Positions 39,790 through 52,479 of a stretch of DNA of 64,000 nucleotides are shown in pieces. Each line of letters begins with the position of its first letter. Positions within the stretch are counted from its first letter, which is position 1. The notes under the pieces are model-generated. The model was not told the DNA's origin, ran no database searches, and saw only the letters and a program-made list of their open reading frames with translations. The position numbers were made by a program, and so were the translations under genes. This DNA is from Flexamia atlantica (Eukaryota > Arthropoda > Insecta > Hemiptera > Cicadellidae). The DNA is taken from NCBI GenBank assembly GCA_035578135.1, contig JAQJVK010000020.1:3038001-3102000 (forward strand), written 5' to 3'.

Positions 39790-40110
39790 TCGGGAACGAA
39801 CCCTTTAACCGGAAGCTGGGAGGGCAGTTTGATCATTTTGCTCTGCTCGGTCAAGTTAAGTACCATTTTTCCAGTAGCTGAAAAATATATTAAAAATCTT
39901 GGAAAATAGATTAATAATGAAGATTTTTAAACCACCACGTGCATTAATTGCCTTAACTAATTATATAAAATCGAATTTGTTTATTGTCTTTCTTCTGTCT
40001 TTTGTTTTCTGGTTGGCCTTTACGCGTTACTAACATTGTCCATCTGATTGCCATGAAAATTTGGGGAGTTGTTTTATACATCTGGGAAGGTTCCTGTATA
40101 GTAGAAGAAT
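39790..40110 (-). pseudogene. Unknown exon-like sequence, copy 3 (partial)
   Basis: A direct repeat of copy 2, with MVLNLTEQSKMIKLPSQL on the minus strand, preceded by an acceptor-like ttttaatatatttttcag. It is cut off after about 25 codons. Copies 2 and 3 are adjacent and in the same orientation, so a tandem duplication followed an inverted one, or the reverse. Confidence 0.4.
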
Positions 40111-40689
40111 GCAAATAAAAATAATAAAATGGGAACAGTTGTAAATACTGATTTTTAAAATAGCAAAAATAAGAACAGCTGTTTTCACCACTTATTTCAG
40201 TACAGATATCAATAAATATTCCCTTGACTATAACCAAAGTCTTCTGCACGAATATTGTCTTCTTTACAGGATTATGCAATAAAAATGTAAAAGATGAATT
40301 GAAATAAATAAGGCTTTTCTTACAGGATAGAATATGAAACACTAGTATGTTATACAAATGTAAATGTTGAACTATAGTATACAATACTTTTTATGGTATA
40401 AAATATGTTCATTTTTCAAAACCAACATCCATACAATTGGTATGTTAAAATTGGGTAATTTTAAATTAATATCCATTAAGGAACAAAAAAGGGACTCTAC
40501 GAATGAGAATATAGGATGGCTGTCATGAAAATATAAAAATGGTAATTTTAGGCTAATTTATGTTCCTGAGTCGCCATTTAAAAGGTTTGACCACTGACCT
40601 AGATCACTTTATCTATTTTTGACCTTGAAAGTCTTTGGCCCAGAGACCACTAAATTGGTCTTTTTAGAGGAGCGCCGCTACTTTTAGCG

Positions 40690-41440
40690 AATTTCCCCTA
40701 TAGGGAAGAAGCTATTACGGTAGTACTCATGGTAAGACTTAAGACCCAGACCATGATATTTTTTTTCGTTTTGGGGTCCCCAGAAGCAAAAAACACCGTT
40801 AGTTTGAATTTATATATATCTTTATACTATATGTCAGTTAACACGATAGCGGCCGTAAATATGGTCCGATCTTAATGAAATTTGGAACAGACGTGTAAAG
40901 TGGCAATTCCTCGGACTAGTTCGTGAACCAGCCCGATCGGACCATCCGAAGGGGGGTAAAGGGGGATAACCCCCCAAAATGGGTTTTTTGAGTTTTTTTT
41001 ACATAGAATAGTAAAATTTATCGAATTTTTGTTGGCACCATTGAATTCAGCTCAAAAAAATAAACAATTTAGTACTTGAATCACTGCTCTATGTCCATTG
41101 GTTACCGAGATATTGAAAGTGGTAAACAAAGTACGTTGTCCCAATGTTAACCTTATGGGAAATAAGTAAAATTCTATATCTAGCTTATTTCTCAACATAT
41201 CTGGATAAAACTTGGTTTGTAGCTTCTTCTAGATGAGATCTAATGTTTAATAGTCTAAAATCACCAATATTTCCATTTTCATGGCAGCAAACCTTTATAC
41301 TCATTTCCCATGTTATTCTTATGGAGATTACAATAAAAATGTCAAATCTCGCTATGTTGGCTTGAACTATACTTTTTATTGCATTTGAAATTCGCTGAGT
41401 ATGTAGGGCTGCTGCAACGGGGGTATTTAAATGTGGAAAA
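40690..41440. repeat. Dispersed repeat, copy 2
   Basis: Direct paralogue of 300-1110; the shared blocks are ccgatcggaccatccgaagg, ggcagcaaac and cgctgagtatgtagggctgc. Copy 2 has a middle section that copy 1 mostly lacks. Non-coding. Confidence 0.6.
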
Positions 41441-44400
41441 ATCTGTCATATTAGGCTAGTAAACGGGCCAACGCCGTGCGCCGTGGAGTCCTGGCTACCA
41501 CAGGTAGCGGCGACACGAGGTATGATAAGGGCTGGTAAGATTAAATCTCTGATTCAGACTTTCAGTATGCACATTGACTTTGAAGCAATATATTATGCAT
41601 TAATTCATTCCCATATTGCCTATGGTTTTGGTATCATACCTCCGTTGCAGCTGAACAGCACACACAGCCAATTTAAAATGTGTAAATAAATTATTCAGAT
41701 TAAGCATCATACGAAGTAATATCAAGTATATGTCCATACCAATTATATGTATTGTTACCAAGTATAAGTATATGTATGTCCATATCAAGTTTGTGTATTT
41801 TATATAGGAGTCATCAAGCATTTTTAATTATGGTCGTTCATTTGCTTTCCTACACTCAATAGTCCTTATACACCAATTTTTTCATTCCTAAGGTGTTTCC
41901 AAAAAGCACTCTGCATTACCTTTGTTGTTAAAGGTAAGACTTATAGAAGCGAAATATGTAATATTTTATTTTAAAATTTCGGGTTTCAATCCTTTTTATT
42001 ACTTACTCAATCTCTGTCGTTTTTTTACTTCATCAAAAAATATTTTATTTTCTCAATCTAAATTCTCAGTCTAGATAATTTAACATTAAATGACCATGCG
42101 AAATGAAGTACCATATATTAAATCTTTTTAAATAGAAAAATTTAGCTTGCGAACAATTAGCATCGCGATGTGAATTACATTAATTGGTTGATTTAATGGC
42201 AAGACACTCGATACAAACTCTGGGCAGTCGGCGTGAGGTCCATTAGTATAATGGCTGCCCCCCCCCCCCCACAAACTGAGGGAGTGACCCTTCTGCTCGA
42301 ACACAATTTGACTTCTTCATTGTGAGATTTAAATAGTAGGAGGCAGCTTTCTAGTTTAATTGTTTGTTTGTTTTATTTATTTTTTTTTAGAAAGATGTAC
42401 GTTTATTTTTAGCTTGTTTAAAACATTAACGATTTACATATTTGTTGTGTTGAAGGTCATGTTTTTAAACATATTTTTACACTTATTTTGAAATATTTCC
42501 CTCGGCAAACGTTTCAAAACTATAGTTCAACCATGTATACTTTTTTCTAAACAACACAAATTATACTTTGAATTGATTTAAACAGTTGAACTGATCAATC
42601 CCATATTGCACGATCTGTTGGTTTTATTTATTGTTCAAACCTAATTAAAAGTCTCCCAAACTCGCTGTGTTGTTGTTGCCTGAACTTAAAAAAGAAAACA
42701 AAAAAAATAAATCTACGGGCGCTTCCAGGTCAGTATGGTGAATAAAGGTTTTTACCTACCATTTAAATTTCTCATCTATTTCACCACCAATTATTTTGCA
42801 TTGACCTGATATTAATCTAGTCAGTATTTTCTCAGTCTCAAAACACAATATCGCGTATTTTCGTCCCGAAAATGTTCACCGATCGCGATCACTAGGCCCG
42901 ATCACGAGCCTGGTGATTGATTCCACTTCCGGTGGCGCCGGTAATGCAAGGATTAACTCAATTAAATTTACGGTTTCAGTAAACAGAATGGGATTTGTTT
43001 AACCGTACGCTGTTTTACGCAACCACTCGCTCATTCCGCGCTAAGCTCCTTACAAACCAATCTATCGCACTGAGTTTAATGAGATTAATTCAGTTTACTA
43101 CTAAACTAGTTAATAATTTATATTAAATGCGTCAATGAGGCTTATGGGTGTTGTTAATTAATTTCTAGCCCATTATTTTTATTTTGTAACTTTTGTCTAA
43201 TTCGTAAATGTAAATATCTTTAGATACTATAAGAACCATTTAAGAGCACTAAAAATCTGTATATAAAACAACAAAACATGTTTATACTAAATGATTTTAC
43301 AAGTATTAATATTAGTAAAGTTCGATTATTTGATTTTAGACTTAAAGAAGAGAAAGAAAATGCAAATATCCTTGGAGAAATAGTTGTTCAGGCTGTAAAA
43401 ACGACTCGTTTATGGGACAAAAAATAAAAAAAGTTAAAAATTCGAAACAGGCTCGATCAAGCGTGTGTTAATATTATGCCAAAGTTGTACAAAAGAAATT
43501 ACAACGCCTAAACTATTGTTGGATTTATTTAGCATTTATAGTGGAAAATAAACGAAATTTCAGCAATCACCAAGAATAAATCATTGGACACAACAGAATC
43601 CAGGTGATATTTATGAAAGTCGATGGGATCGGGAGAATTATAGTTCACATAATTAGCGACCCCGTTATCCCTCATTAAGAGGCGGTCACAACGATCTGCA
43701 CTGCAAACTCGACATCGTTATTTGGCATTTTACATTTACCAACTATAATGAGGATGATTCCAATCGCATTTCCTCAATTACTATTGTAATTTCGATATTA
43801 CAATTTCAATTGCTAGTTAAGAGTCAAGTAATAAACGCTAACTGGTGAATTGATAACATTTTTAGTTAAACGAATCAAACGATATTTCTTTGATCCAGTA
43901 TATCATTTGAGACTCCAAACTGGTCGTTACACATGTTACATAGGCTTAAAGTCGACTATTGCTTAATTTTCCGTTTGACGAGCATTCTCCATGTAGTTAG
44001 TTTTTTTATCGGTAGTTTTTATGATCATTCCAATAGAAAGGCTCCAATTTTATTCTCAAGAGCAAGAATTACTCAGTGTTCAATCCTCTTTAAAATATTT
44101 CATTCTCATAAGTTTTTATTTCATAAATATTTCATACTGCATTCTCAAGTTTTTTGTGGATAGAGAAACCTTAAAGAATGGAATGGACCGGCAGCAAGTT
44201 AAATATTATTTGTTTTATCCTATTCTCTTATACGAGCAATGTTATCTTGCGTACGTGCATACTTGGTTGCACAATTATCTCAAAAACGGCTCCGAGGATT
44301 TCCTTCAAAGTCTGGAAGTAAGTAATTTCTGACTAAAATGTGTTCTAGGCAGTTAATTCGGCCAGAGAAAATCTAATAACGTAATAAAAGAAATTTGAAA

Positions 44401-45574
44401 GTTGTAAAATTTTAACATAGGCCTTATTAGTTGCCGTAATAGCAACGACATAGACAAGGAAAGTGTAAACAAATTAAGTAATCACAACATCTAAAGAGCC
44501 GCATCTAGCTCTAGGGAGAATACAGCGTGTGGCATAAATATTACATAGAGTAATAAAAAGATTTTTATTTATAAAGTTTATGACGCAGAAATATTATATA
44601 GTAACTGGATGATCTGGTAAACATTAAATAACACCGAGCAAGGCTCGGTCCACCAGGTACTAAATTTAATATAGTAATTGTTTTGCTTTACCATGTAATG
44701 TCAAGACTGTTTATTTTAATCAAAAGCAAATCCTCTCAATCAAAAATATTCACACTGCAGGGATTCTTTTAGGAATTTTATTTTCAATAAAAGAATTTAG
44801 TATACAAATTTAACTACGAAACATAAATAAAACATACTATAAGGGGTTTTCAACTCAACTCTAAGTATAAGTAAGCAGTCGGAAACGTCACGCTACTTTC
44901 GTAGTCACCGGTCTATGTAAATGCTGTTTCGTATGTACATTTTTGTGAATTGTGTCTCAGATTGGGATATGATATAAGAGTATACTGTTTTAAATAATTG
45001 TAAGCTTTTAACCTCCAACAAAAGTAATATTTTAACTCATAACCGATATCTTTTTTGGTTGAACTCTTATAACGTTATATTTTCTCTTTGTTTAGCAAAT
45101 CGATTACGATCCTACAAAAATGACCGTATCTTTATCGAAGCAGATGTAAGTATTGAGTGTTTTGGTAATATCCGCGGTGCTAAGTTAACTTGATGATTAA
45201 TTGCGTGTTAAAGGGGTAGTTTTTCCCAGGCTTTTTTGCGACCAGGGGAACTGCGGTCGTTATTCAAAGCCTTACATGCAGCGGTGCGCCAGCAAACTCC
45301 GCTGGCACCCTTCACGCGGGCCGACTTTTATGACTTTCACGTGTTCAAATCTGACCTTGATGATTTATTTCTTTGATTTACTATTTACAAAGAAGAAAAT
45401 AATTTTTAACTAAAACTTCCCAAATCATATATTTTTTTTTTATTTTCTGATTGTGTTGATTTATAATGTAACGACAGAAATAATATACTTTAAAGAATTG
45501 GTGATAATCTAAATCCAAACACACATCTAATTTTTGTGGTGATAGCATCGTTATTGTTATAAATAAATAAATAA
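41441..45574. other. Unique non-coding DNA
   Basis: About 4.1 kb with no supported gene. Local features are a C14 run near 42258, CG-rich palindromic sequence around 42880-42945 (gatcgcgatc), and a less AT-rich patch at 45215-45330 that could be a decayed exon but shows no long frame. Confidence 0.45.
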
Positions 45575-45900
45575 GGTCTTTATTTGCGAGCGAATTTCAT
45601 TTTTACAAATGTTTTGCAAATTGACTCATGTCAAAAACTGTACAAAAACAATGATTCTTAAAGCTAAAACTAAAAATAAAAATATAAAATACTTGATCAA
45701 AATACAGCTTTGAGGGCAAGTTTAAATTTACTGCAAGACAGTGTCTTCATTTGAGACGACAGTGTATTGTATTGGGCCGGCCCAAAGTAGGAAAACCCCT
45801 TTCTACCTGCTTCAAGCCTAACCCTCGGTATGTCTAACAACGCGTCCTGCCGCGTACATTGTCTTGACAAACATATATCTAAGCAAAGATTTTCCCTCCC
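45575..45900 (-). mobile_element. 5-prime truncated CR1-like LINE
   Basis: On the minus strand a reverse-transcriptase C-terminus ends at the stop codon 45697-45699. Visible residues include DIPRVRLEAGRKGFSYFGPA, the typical tail of CR1/Jockey-type LINE polymerases (R-x-R-x-E-x-G-x-x-x-F-x-Y-x-G-P). The 3-prime untranslated region ends in AATAAAGACCTTATTTATTT and a TTTA-repeat tail at 45560-45580. Everything upstream of about 45910 is missing. Confidence 0.85.
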
Positions 45901-46685
45901 TATACTAGTGTATTAATAGCACACAAAGATGTTAGAGCATTTTAAAATTTCATATTGAACTTAAAAATACAAGCTTTTAATAATTTATAAATCACAATTC
46001 AACTGATGAACACTGTTGACGGTAATAAAACAGGATTGAAGCTTAATCAACTGTGATTTACTGCGGAATAGTGACGGAACTAATTTCAAGATCCATTCGC
46101 TCCACATGATGTTACCATTACCCAGCCACTAATAGGCATAATCCAGAATGAAGAGAATGATCGTCATTAATGTTTCCCTCGTTGTTATTCCTTTAAAGGG
46201 CTCATTTGACAGTCATTTCAGTCTTGCATTGTTTAAATATTTGGATAACTTCGCATAAATTATCTTCGAGTTCCTAGAAATTTAATTCTTAATGGTAATA
46301 AAAACCTGTTTTGCTAATGGTAAAATTATATATTTCTTGTGGCCATTAAGTCTTATGATTAAAAATGTTTTATTATTACAGATGATTCAAGGAATTGAAA
46401 ATTAATGTATACGACTTCTACGTACGAAGGAAGTACATGTTTCTTCTACTGAGTTTGAAGGTTTATGGAAAGGACATGTTATAAATAGCTAATTATGTTT
46501 TCTTACTTCTAAGAAATTAGGCCTTATTCATCCCTATTTTTTTAGTCCTCTTACATTTATTTGAATTTTTATTTTGATACTATGAGAAAGTATTTGTCTC
46601 ACGGAAATGTAATATTCCTGTGTAAATAGACGATGGGAAGAGACAGCATCATTAGCGACTACAGCAACATCTTTGATACACTCAT
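45901..46685. other. Unique non-coding DNA
   Basis: AT-rich; no open frame or motif of note. Confidence 0.45.
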
Positions 46686-47028
46686 AATAAATTATAATTT
46701 ATGAATTACCGTCTTCAAAGCAATCGAAATGTCTGCATATAGTGTGGACAATTGTTTCTCCCCTCTATCCCAGGGGCATCATCAGCACGCACAAGTCTTG
46801 TGGTTAAATCATACCAGTAGACAACTGGTTCTTGTCAAAGGTTAAAATATAACACAAAACATCGACGGACACAAAACACATACGAAAAAGACACATATTT
46901 ACACGGCGAACCTTCCTAACCTCACCCACTGTTGTGGATAGATTGGGTTAGAGGGGCGAAAAGATTGTCCACGCTATATGCAAACATTTGGATTGCTTTG
47001 AAGACGGTGAGTCATAAATTATAGTTTG
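46686..47028. mobile_element. MITE with long inverted ends
   Basis: The ends AAATTATAATTTATGA..ACCGTCTTCAAAGCAATC at the left and the near-identical inverted sequence at the right give inverted repeats of about 85 bp. The interior has a ggggcatcatcagcacg segment. No transposase is present. Confidence 0.75.
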
Positions 47029-47821
47029 ATATTAATTCCTGGAAGCCAGTGCGTAGTAAGGAATAAATAATAAATGGTAATAAATAAATTAACAAATAGA
47101 CCTGAGCTTGGAGGAAAGTAGCCAGGCTGGAGGATATGTCCCAGAAAATGAGGAAGTGGTTCAAATTGAGTGTTACAACTCACAAAACACGCAGAGGTAC
47201 ACGCAATTCTGATGTTTCACACCTTTGTTAATGTGGGCTGCACTCACTCATTTGGTTGACGAGAGATTAATGAGTGTGTAGGCAAGAGGAAGAAAAATAC
47301 TGCGTTAGGTTGTAAAGAAAGGAAGCGAGCGATTAAAATGTTCACCTCGTAAATTTTTGGTGTTATTTCTGCCTACTAACTAAGTGTTTTACCAGTGAGA
47401 ATGGTAAAGGGAAGTTGATGTGAATTTTTTCAAAAGGATTTAAAATGAGTACAAAACACACGGTCGTCAGAAATTAATTTATATTAATTTCTTTATGAGT
47501 ACAGTTCAATATCATTAAGCAAAGTAAGTTATTTGTTGTTAGTTTAAGAATAAGTTTATCTCCCCGAAGATAAATAAGAATTATTACGTTCATTAGTTAA
47601 ATTGAAATTAGTTTTCAGACGACCGTTTACTGCGTACGCAGTTTAATTCCTTTGAAAAAACATGACCTTTTACTTTCCAAGTAAAAGGTCATGTTGATTA
47701 TTTTTTTCTAAGTGAGAAATATCAGAAAGTGTTGGTTAGATAGAAAGAATTGATTCGACCCAATACAATATCCCGAGTCTGGGACGTGGACAAACATCGG
47801 GCCCAATATCGGCCGCTTGAT
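47029..47821. other. Unique non-coding DNA
   Basis: No supported gene. A palindrome catgaccttttactttccaagtaaaaggtcatg occupies about 47661-47693 (14-bp arms). Confidence 0.5.
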
Positions 47822-48115
47822 ACATTAAATAAAACACCGTCCTTCTTCTGGAAAACTGGCCACTCTGTACATTAAAGAAAACATCGTCCTTCTTCTAGAA
47901 AACTGGCCACTCTGTTCATTAAATAAAACACCGCCCTTCTTCTAGTAAACTGGCCTCTCTGTACATTAAATAGAACACCGCTCTTCTTCTAGAAAACTGG
48001 CCACTCTGTATATTAAAGAAAACACCGCCCTTATTCTAGAAAACTGGTCACTTAGTTCATTACAGAAAACATCGCCCTTCTTCTAGAAAACTGGTCACTC
48101 TGTACATTAAATAAT
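47822..48115. repeat. 47-bp minisatellite, part 1
   Basis: About six units of acattaaataaaacaccgcc followed by cttcttctagaaaactggcc and actctgt, 47 bp each, with scattered substitutions. The array resumes at 48950. Confidence 0.9.
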
Positions 48116-48949
48116 AAATGGTATCAGGAAACTGACACAAACTTTCTCTCTTATTGTCATTTAAAACCAGAAAATTTATATAGTGAAATAAAACAAATTA
48201 ACAATTAATTGTCACACGAATACTTACCAAGTTTTATCAAAATCGGTTAATAAATAACGGAGATATCGGTTTTTAAATATTTGCCATAAGAATAACATTG
48301 GACAACGTACTGCGTTTACCGCCGAACTAAAATATCAATTAGCTCCGCAACCAGTTGATGTAAACTAATGATTCAAAATACTGGATTATTTAGTTTTTCA
48401 TGTCAAATTTAATGGTTGCGAGTATATTTTCATCAAGGATATAGATTTTGTGAAATTTGAAAAATATGAATTTTTTAACACTTAAACCCCCATAACTTCT
48501 GAACCTGAATTTTTACAGACTTGCGAGTGGTGTCATTTTGTTTGTCATATTAAGCACTAAAACCATGAAAATTTTTATAAAAATCGTCAGAGCCGTTATT
48601 GAGAAATTTGGATTTTTGTCATTTTTTATGTGTTTTTATGGGGTAAATACCCTTAAAAATCAAAAATTCAAAAAAAATGAAAAATACGCCTGGAGATACC
48701 ACGGCTTTATACCTCCATGCCAAATTTCATGAAAATAGGTCCACTGGTGTCGTCTCTAGCTTTGTTTACATCCACACATACATCCACACACACATACACA
48801 CAGACTGACAGACACCACGCCAAAAACCATTTTTTTGGATTCAGGGAGCACTAAAACGAATATATCCACTAATAACTCAAATTTAAAAATTTTGACGAAA
48901 ACAATACTTTCTCCATATACTATGTACAGGGGGGAGAAAGTAAAAATCG
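48116..48949. mobile_element. Insertion splitting the minisatellite
   Basis: About 830 bp interrupt the 47-bp array. The segment includes gtttacatccacacatacat, a CA-rich run, and acagactgacagacaccacg, the type of sequence seen in 3-prime regions of insect retroelements. The start (gtatcaggaaactgac) and end (ggggggagaaagtaaaa) share a short inverted ctttctc/gagaaag motif. The family is unidentified; 48240-48400 resembles the dispersed repeat at 300-1110 inverted. Confidence 0.5.
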
Positions 48950-49325
48950 GCCTTCTTCTAGGAAACTGGCCACTCTGTACATTAAATAAAACACCGCCCT
49001 TATTCTAGAAAAGTGGTCGCTTTGTTCATTAAAGAAAACATCGCCCTTCTTCTAGAAAACTTGCCACTCTGTTCATTAAATAAAACACCGCCCTTCTTCT
49101 AGAAAACTGGCCACTCTGTACATTAAATAAAACACCGCCCCTATTCTAGAAAACTGGTTACTTTGTTTATTAAAGAAAACATCGCCTCTTCTAGAAAACT
49201 GGCCACTGTGATCATTAAAAAAACACCGCCCTTTTTCTGGAAAACTCGCCACTCTGATGTACATTAAATAAAAATCGGCCTTCTTCTAAAAAACTGGCCA
49301 CTCTGTAAATGGAAAAAAACGCCGC
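48950..49325. repeat. 47-bp minisatellite, part 2
   Basis: About eight more units of the same 47-bp repeat, with a 2-bp insertion near 49255 and more decay at the end. Confidence 0.9.
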
Positions 49326-49754
49326 CCTTCCTCTTGAGTAATGGATTCTAAAGCGTTTAAATGATAGCAGGTGATCACCTGATACGTTCACGAAACTTTA
49401 TTCTTTGCTCTATCCAATGCCATATATAAACATACTTGGTCAATTAAAAGACTTCAAGTGATACACCAATAATTCTGCTCTTCATTTTGAAACGGCCTGT
49501 GTATTGAAGCTAGTGATCCCCGCACTACATCATTCATTCATGGCTGAGGCAGACCCGCCATATAACGGGATAATTCGGGTTCTGTTTGTGTTCTGTATTG
49601 AATTCCGTAATGGCTTTAGGACTTGGTGTTTGAGTTCTGTTGGAATTATAACACGGAGATCAGAACCTCCTAGTGCAAACATCTTCTGTGTTATTCATCG
49701 TTGAAATCAATAAACTTATTATTTCGAAGATGAACTGTTTATTATGTTTGTGAA

Positions 49755-50098
49755 GTCCATGTTTTCTAGCCCCTGTCTGTTCTATGCTGAAACTTAAGAA
49801 ACTTAATCTTCGATACATTTACAATTTGTAACTTGTTGCGAAAGCTCAAAGATCATATATACGTTGAAGGTAAAATCAGCTGTGCCCTTAAGGTAGTTTA
49901 ACTGATTAATTTAAAAGTATATGTTTACAAAAGGGCCATGTCTGTTCAATGCTGAAGCTTAAGAAACTTAATCTTCGATACATTTACAATTTGTAACTTT
50001 TTGCGAAAGCTCAAGGATCATATATATGTTGAAGGTAAAATCAACTGTGCCCTTAAGGTAGTTTAACCGACTAATTTAAAAGTAAATGGTACAGAAAG
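49755..50098. repeat. 172-bp direct tandem duplication
   Basis: Two adjacent copies sharing aacttaatcttcgatacatt and gtgcccttaaggtagtttaa, with about 10 differences. Copy 1 of the segmental duplication has only one unit (about 5640-5790), so this arose after the larger duplication. Confidence 0.8.
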
Positions 50099-51194
50099 GC
50101 CCATATAATCCCAAAATTGTTCCTATTTACTAATTGATAAGTTTACGTGCCGCTAAAAGCTGTGTCAGTCTCAATTAAACTAATTACAGCCGAGATTGTA
50201 AATGTGGATATGGGAGGTAGGTCGTAGTCGTTTGTAAAACCACTACACACCTCATGTAAAGCTCGAACGCATTTGCATAATCTACACTTCAATACATTAA
50301 ATATTAGCCTTCAAACCATATTTTACTGCTTTATTTTAAAACAATTGTCTAAAATGTTGAAACATGCTGTCACAGTAAAAGTTATTTTAACAATTTTTCT
50401 TATATGTTTGCGGAAATTAGCCATGTTAAACGACGAAACCACTTAATTTTTTTCTCAACACAACGCTAGAAGTGTTTCTTGGTAACAACGTTTGCAGGAA
50501 GTAATAAAATCCCTACAAACCAGCTCTAAGATAAAGGTCAGATAAAGTTATTTAAAAATAAGCTCACAGAAAACAACGAAACTCAACCTAACCTACCATG
50601 TGGGTAAAATAAAACCCATTCAACAAGCAACGCCAGAAAAAGTAAAACAAATCGTGTCACAAATTCGGTCCCAACTCATTTGTTATTCCATCCCGAATCG
50701 TGGATAAACAAGCTTGGATTTCGGGAGAACATCATTGTGGCATCGTTAGTCATTGTATCCGCCACGTTTACTGGGTACATCAAAGTCTGAGCTCTGTTAC
50801 TGTCTAGCCCACGTTTCTGTTGAGCAATTAAAACTAATGATGTGTCTAGTGAAGGTTAATCGATATAAAAAAATCCAATACTATTCCCAGTTACACTTGT
50901 AAAAACCACCAGAACGATCGGTTTAAAATATATCATGTTTTTCCTGCGTAATCGTGTTTTTTTGAAAATCTATTATCTGTACTATCCCATACGCTAGGTT
51001 TTTTTTATCAAGATTCAACCTTCAGTTCTGAACCGATTTAATACTTTAGGTCACAATGGAAAGAACTTATGAGGTTTGCCAATAAATTTATGATGGTTGG
51101 GCTAGAGTTAAGAGAACAAGGTGTCCTTAAAGTTTCTTATTCGTTCGTATTGTTCGTAAGATTAAACATGAGAATAGAAATGTCAAAGAACAGT

Positions 51195-51430
51195 GGATTA
51201 AATAAAAACTCTAAGAAACGTTTTTAATCTACAAGTAACGTTTCCAAAACATGTACAAGTAACGTTTTTGAAACCTACAGGGGTAACGTTTCTTATATCT
51301 AAAATTAACGTTTCTTAAATCTACAAGTAACTTTTTTATATCTAAGAAACTTTTCTTGAATCTACAAGTAACGTTTTTTGAATCTACAACTAACGTTTCT
51401 TAAATCTACATTTAACGTTTTTAAAATATT
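51195..51430. repeat. 21-22 bp minisatellite
   Basis: About ten imperfect units of aatctacaagtaacgtttct, degraded at the ends. Absent from the paralogous copy near 6060. Confidence 0.85.
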
Positions 51431-52479
51431 GTCCAGCTATCTAAAGAGTTTAGGGGTTACTATATAAGTAAATAATCGTCTTTTCGTAATAAAGTATAAT
51501 GAATTAATGTAGTACAATTTCATATTTTGAAGATGTGGTGTTAGTTGCGGGGCGAGTAAATCAATAATTTGCAATAATTGAATGTAGGAAAACAGTGAAG
51601 CATTTTCAATGTGGGCCTTTGACGGATGTCACCTGTGGGACACATTAGCGTAATTAAGCCCCGATGTGTCAAATGTTTAGTTAAATATTAAATAGAATTG
51701 GATGGAACAGTTTCCTACTTATCCCATCGTGAAATTAGATTATACTCGTGTTGTTTAACGCCAAATGTTTTGATTAAATTATTATTGGGTTATCAGTTCT
51801 TTTGGCGGTATATTGAATATTATTAGTTTTAGGTAATGTAAGTAACATTTTCATATTAAATCGTCATTGAAAATATATTTGTCATATTTACAGTATGCAG
51901 GAGTATTGTTCTTCCAAATATTAGTCGGTGAATCTCCCTAGCACTTTTTGGTTTTGTTCACTTTTTATACGACCATTTGAAGGAAACTATTGTGTTGGGG
52001 GCGGATTAATCGGAGGCATTTTTTTTTAAATCACATACATTTGGAGAACCTTGACAGTAAGCCGCTGAGTTAAAAGTTACTACAATTATTTCAAGTTTTG
52101 TTATGGTTTTGCTTGGTGAACCTTGAATCACATGGCGTTAAATATAACAACTGCGTTAACCATGAAACAATGCTGACATAAGATTTTTTCTTAGGAAGTA
52201 AATATGATTAGAAGGTAATGGAGGTTACGTAGTTATTTTTTTAGACAGTTAGTAAATAGAGCAAATAAAATTTTATAGCAACAACGATCTTTTTGTATAA
52301 AAATGCGTGCAGGAGAAAAGCTAGAAGTTTATAGGCATTAAAGCTTATTGCGGCTTCACTTAGCATTTCTTCAGCGCAACCGACAAAAACAAGCGTCCAT
52401 CATCATTAGAGCAAAGGCAAAAACAGTTCGCATAATGTAACTGCCTCGTTCGTGTACAAAAGTAGGGTGATCATCTATG

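Larger units (their letters stand above)
49505..52450 (+). repeat. Segmental duplication, copy 2
   Basis: Direct paralogue of 5383-7990. It lacks the MITEs at 4845-5380 and 6467-7022, but has gained a 172-bp tandem duplication (49755-50098) and a 21-22 bp minisatellite (51195-51430). No shared open frame. Confidence 0.8.

Noticed and set aside
42230..42290. tRNA-like string ccattagtataatgg
   Set aside because: It is followed by a C run; no anticodon arm, T arm or acceptor stem can be folded.
47810..49330. CRISPR-like array of 47-bp units
   Set aside because: Units are contiguous without unique spacers and the genome is eukaryotic, so it is a minisatellite.
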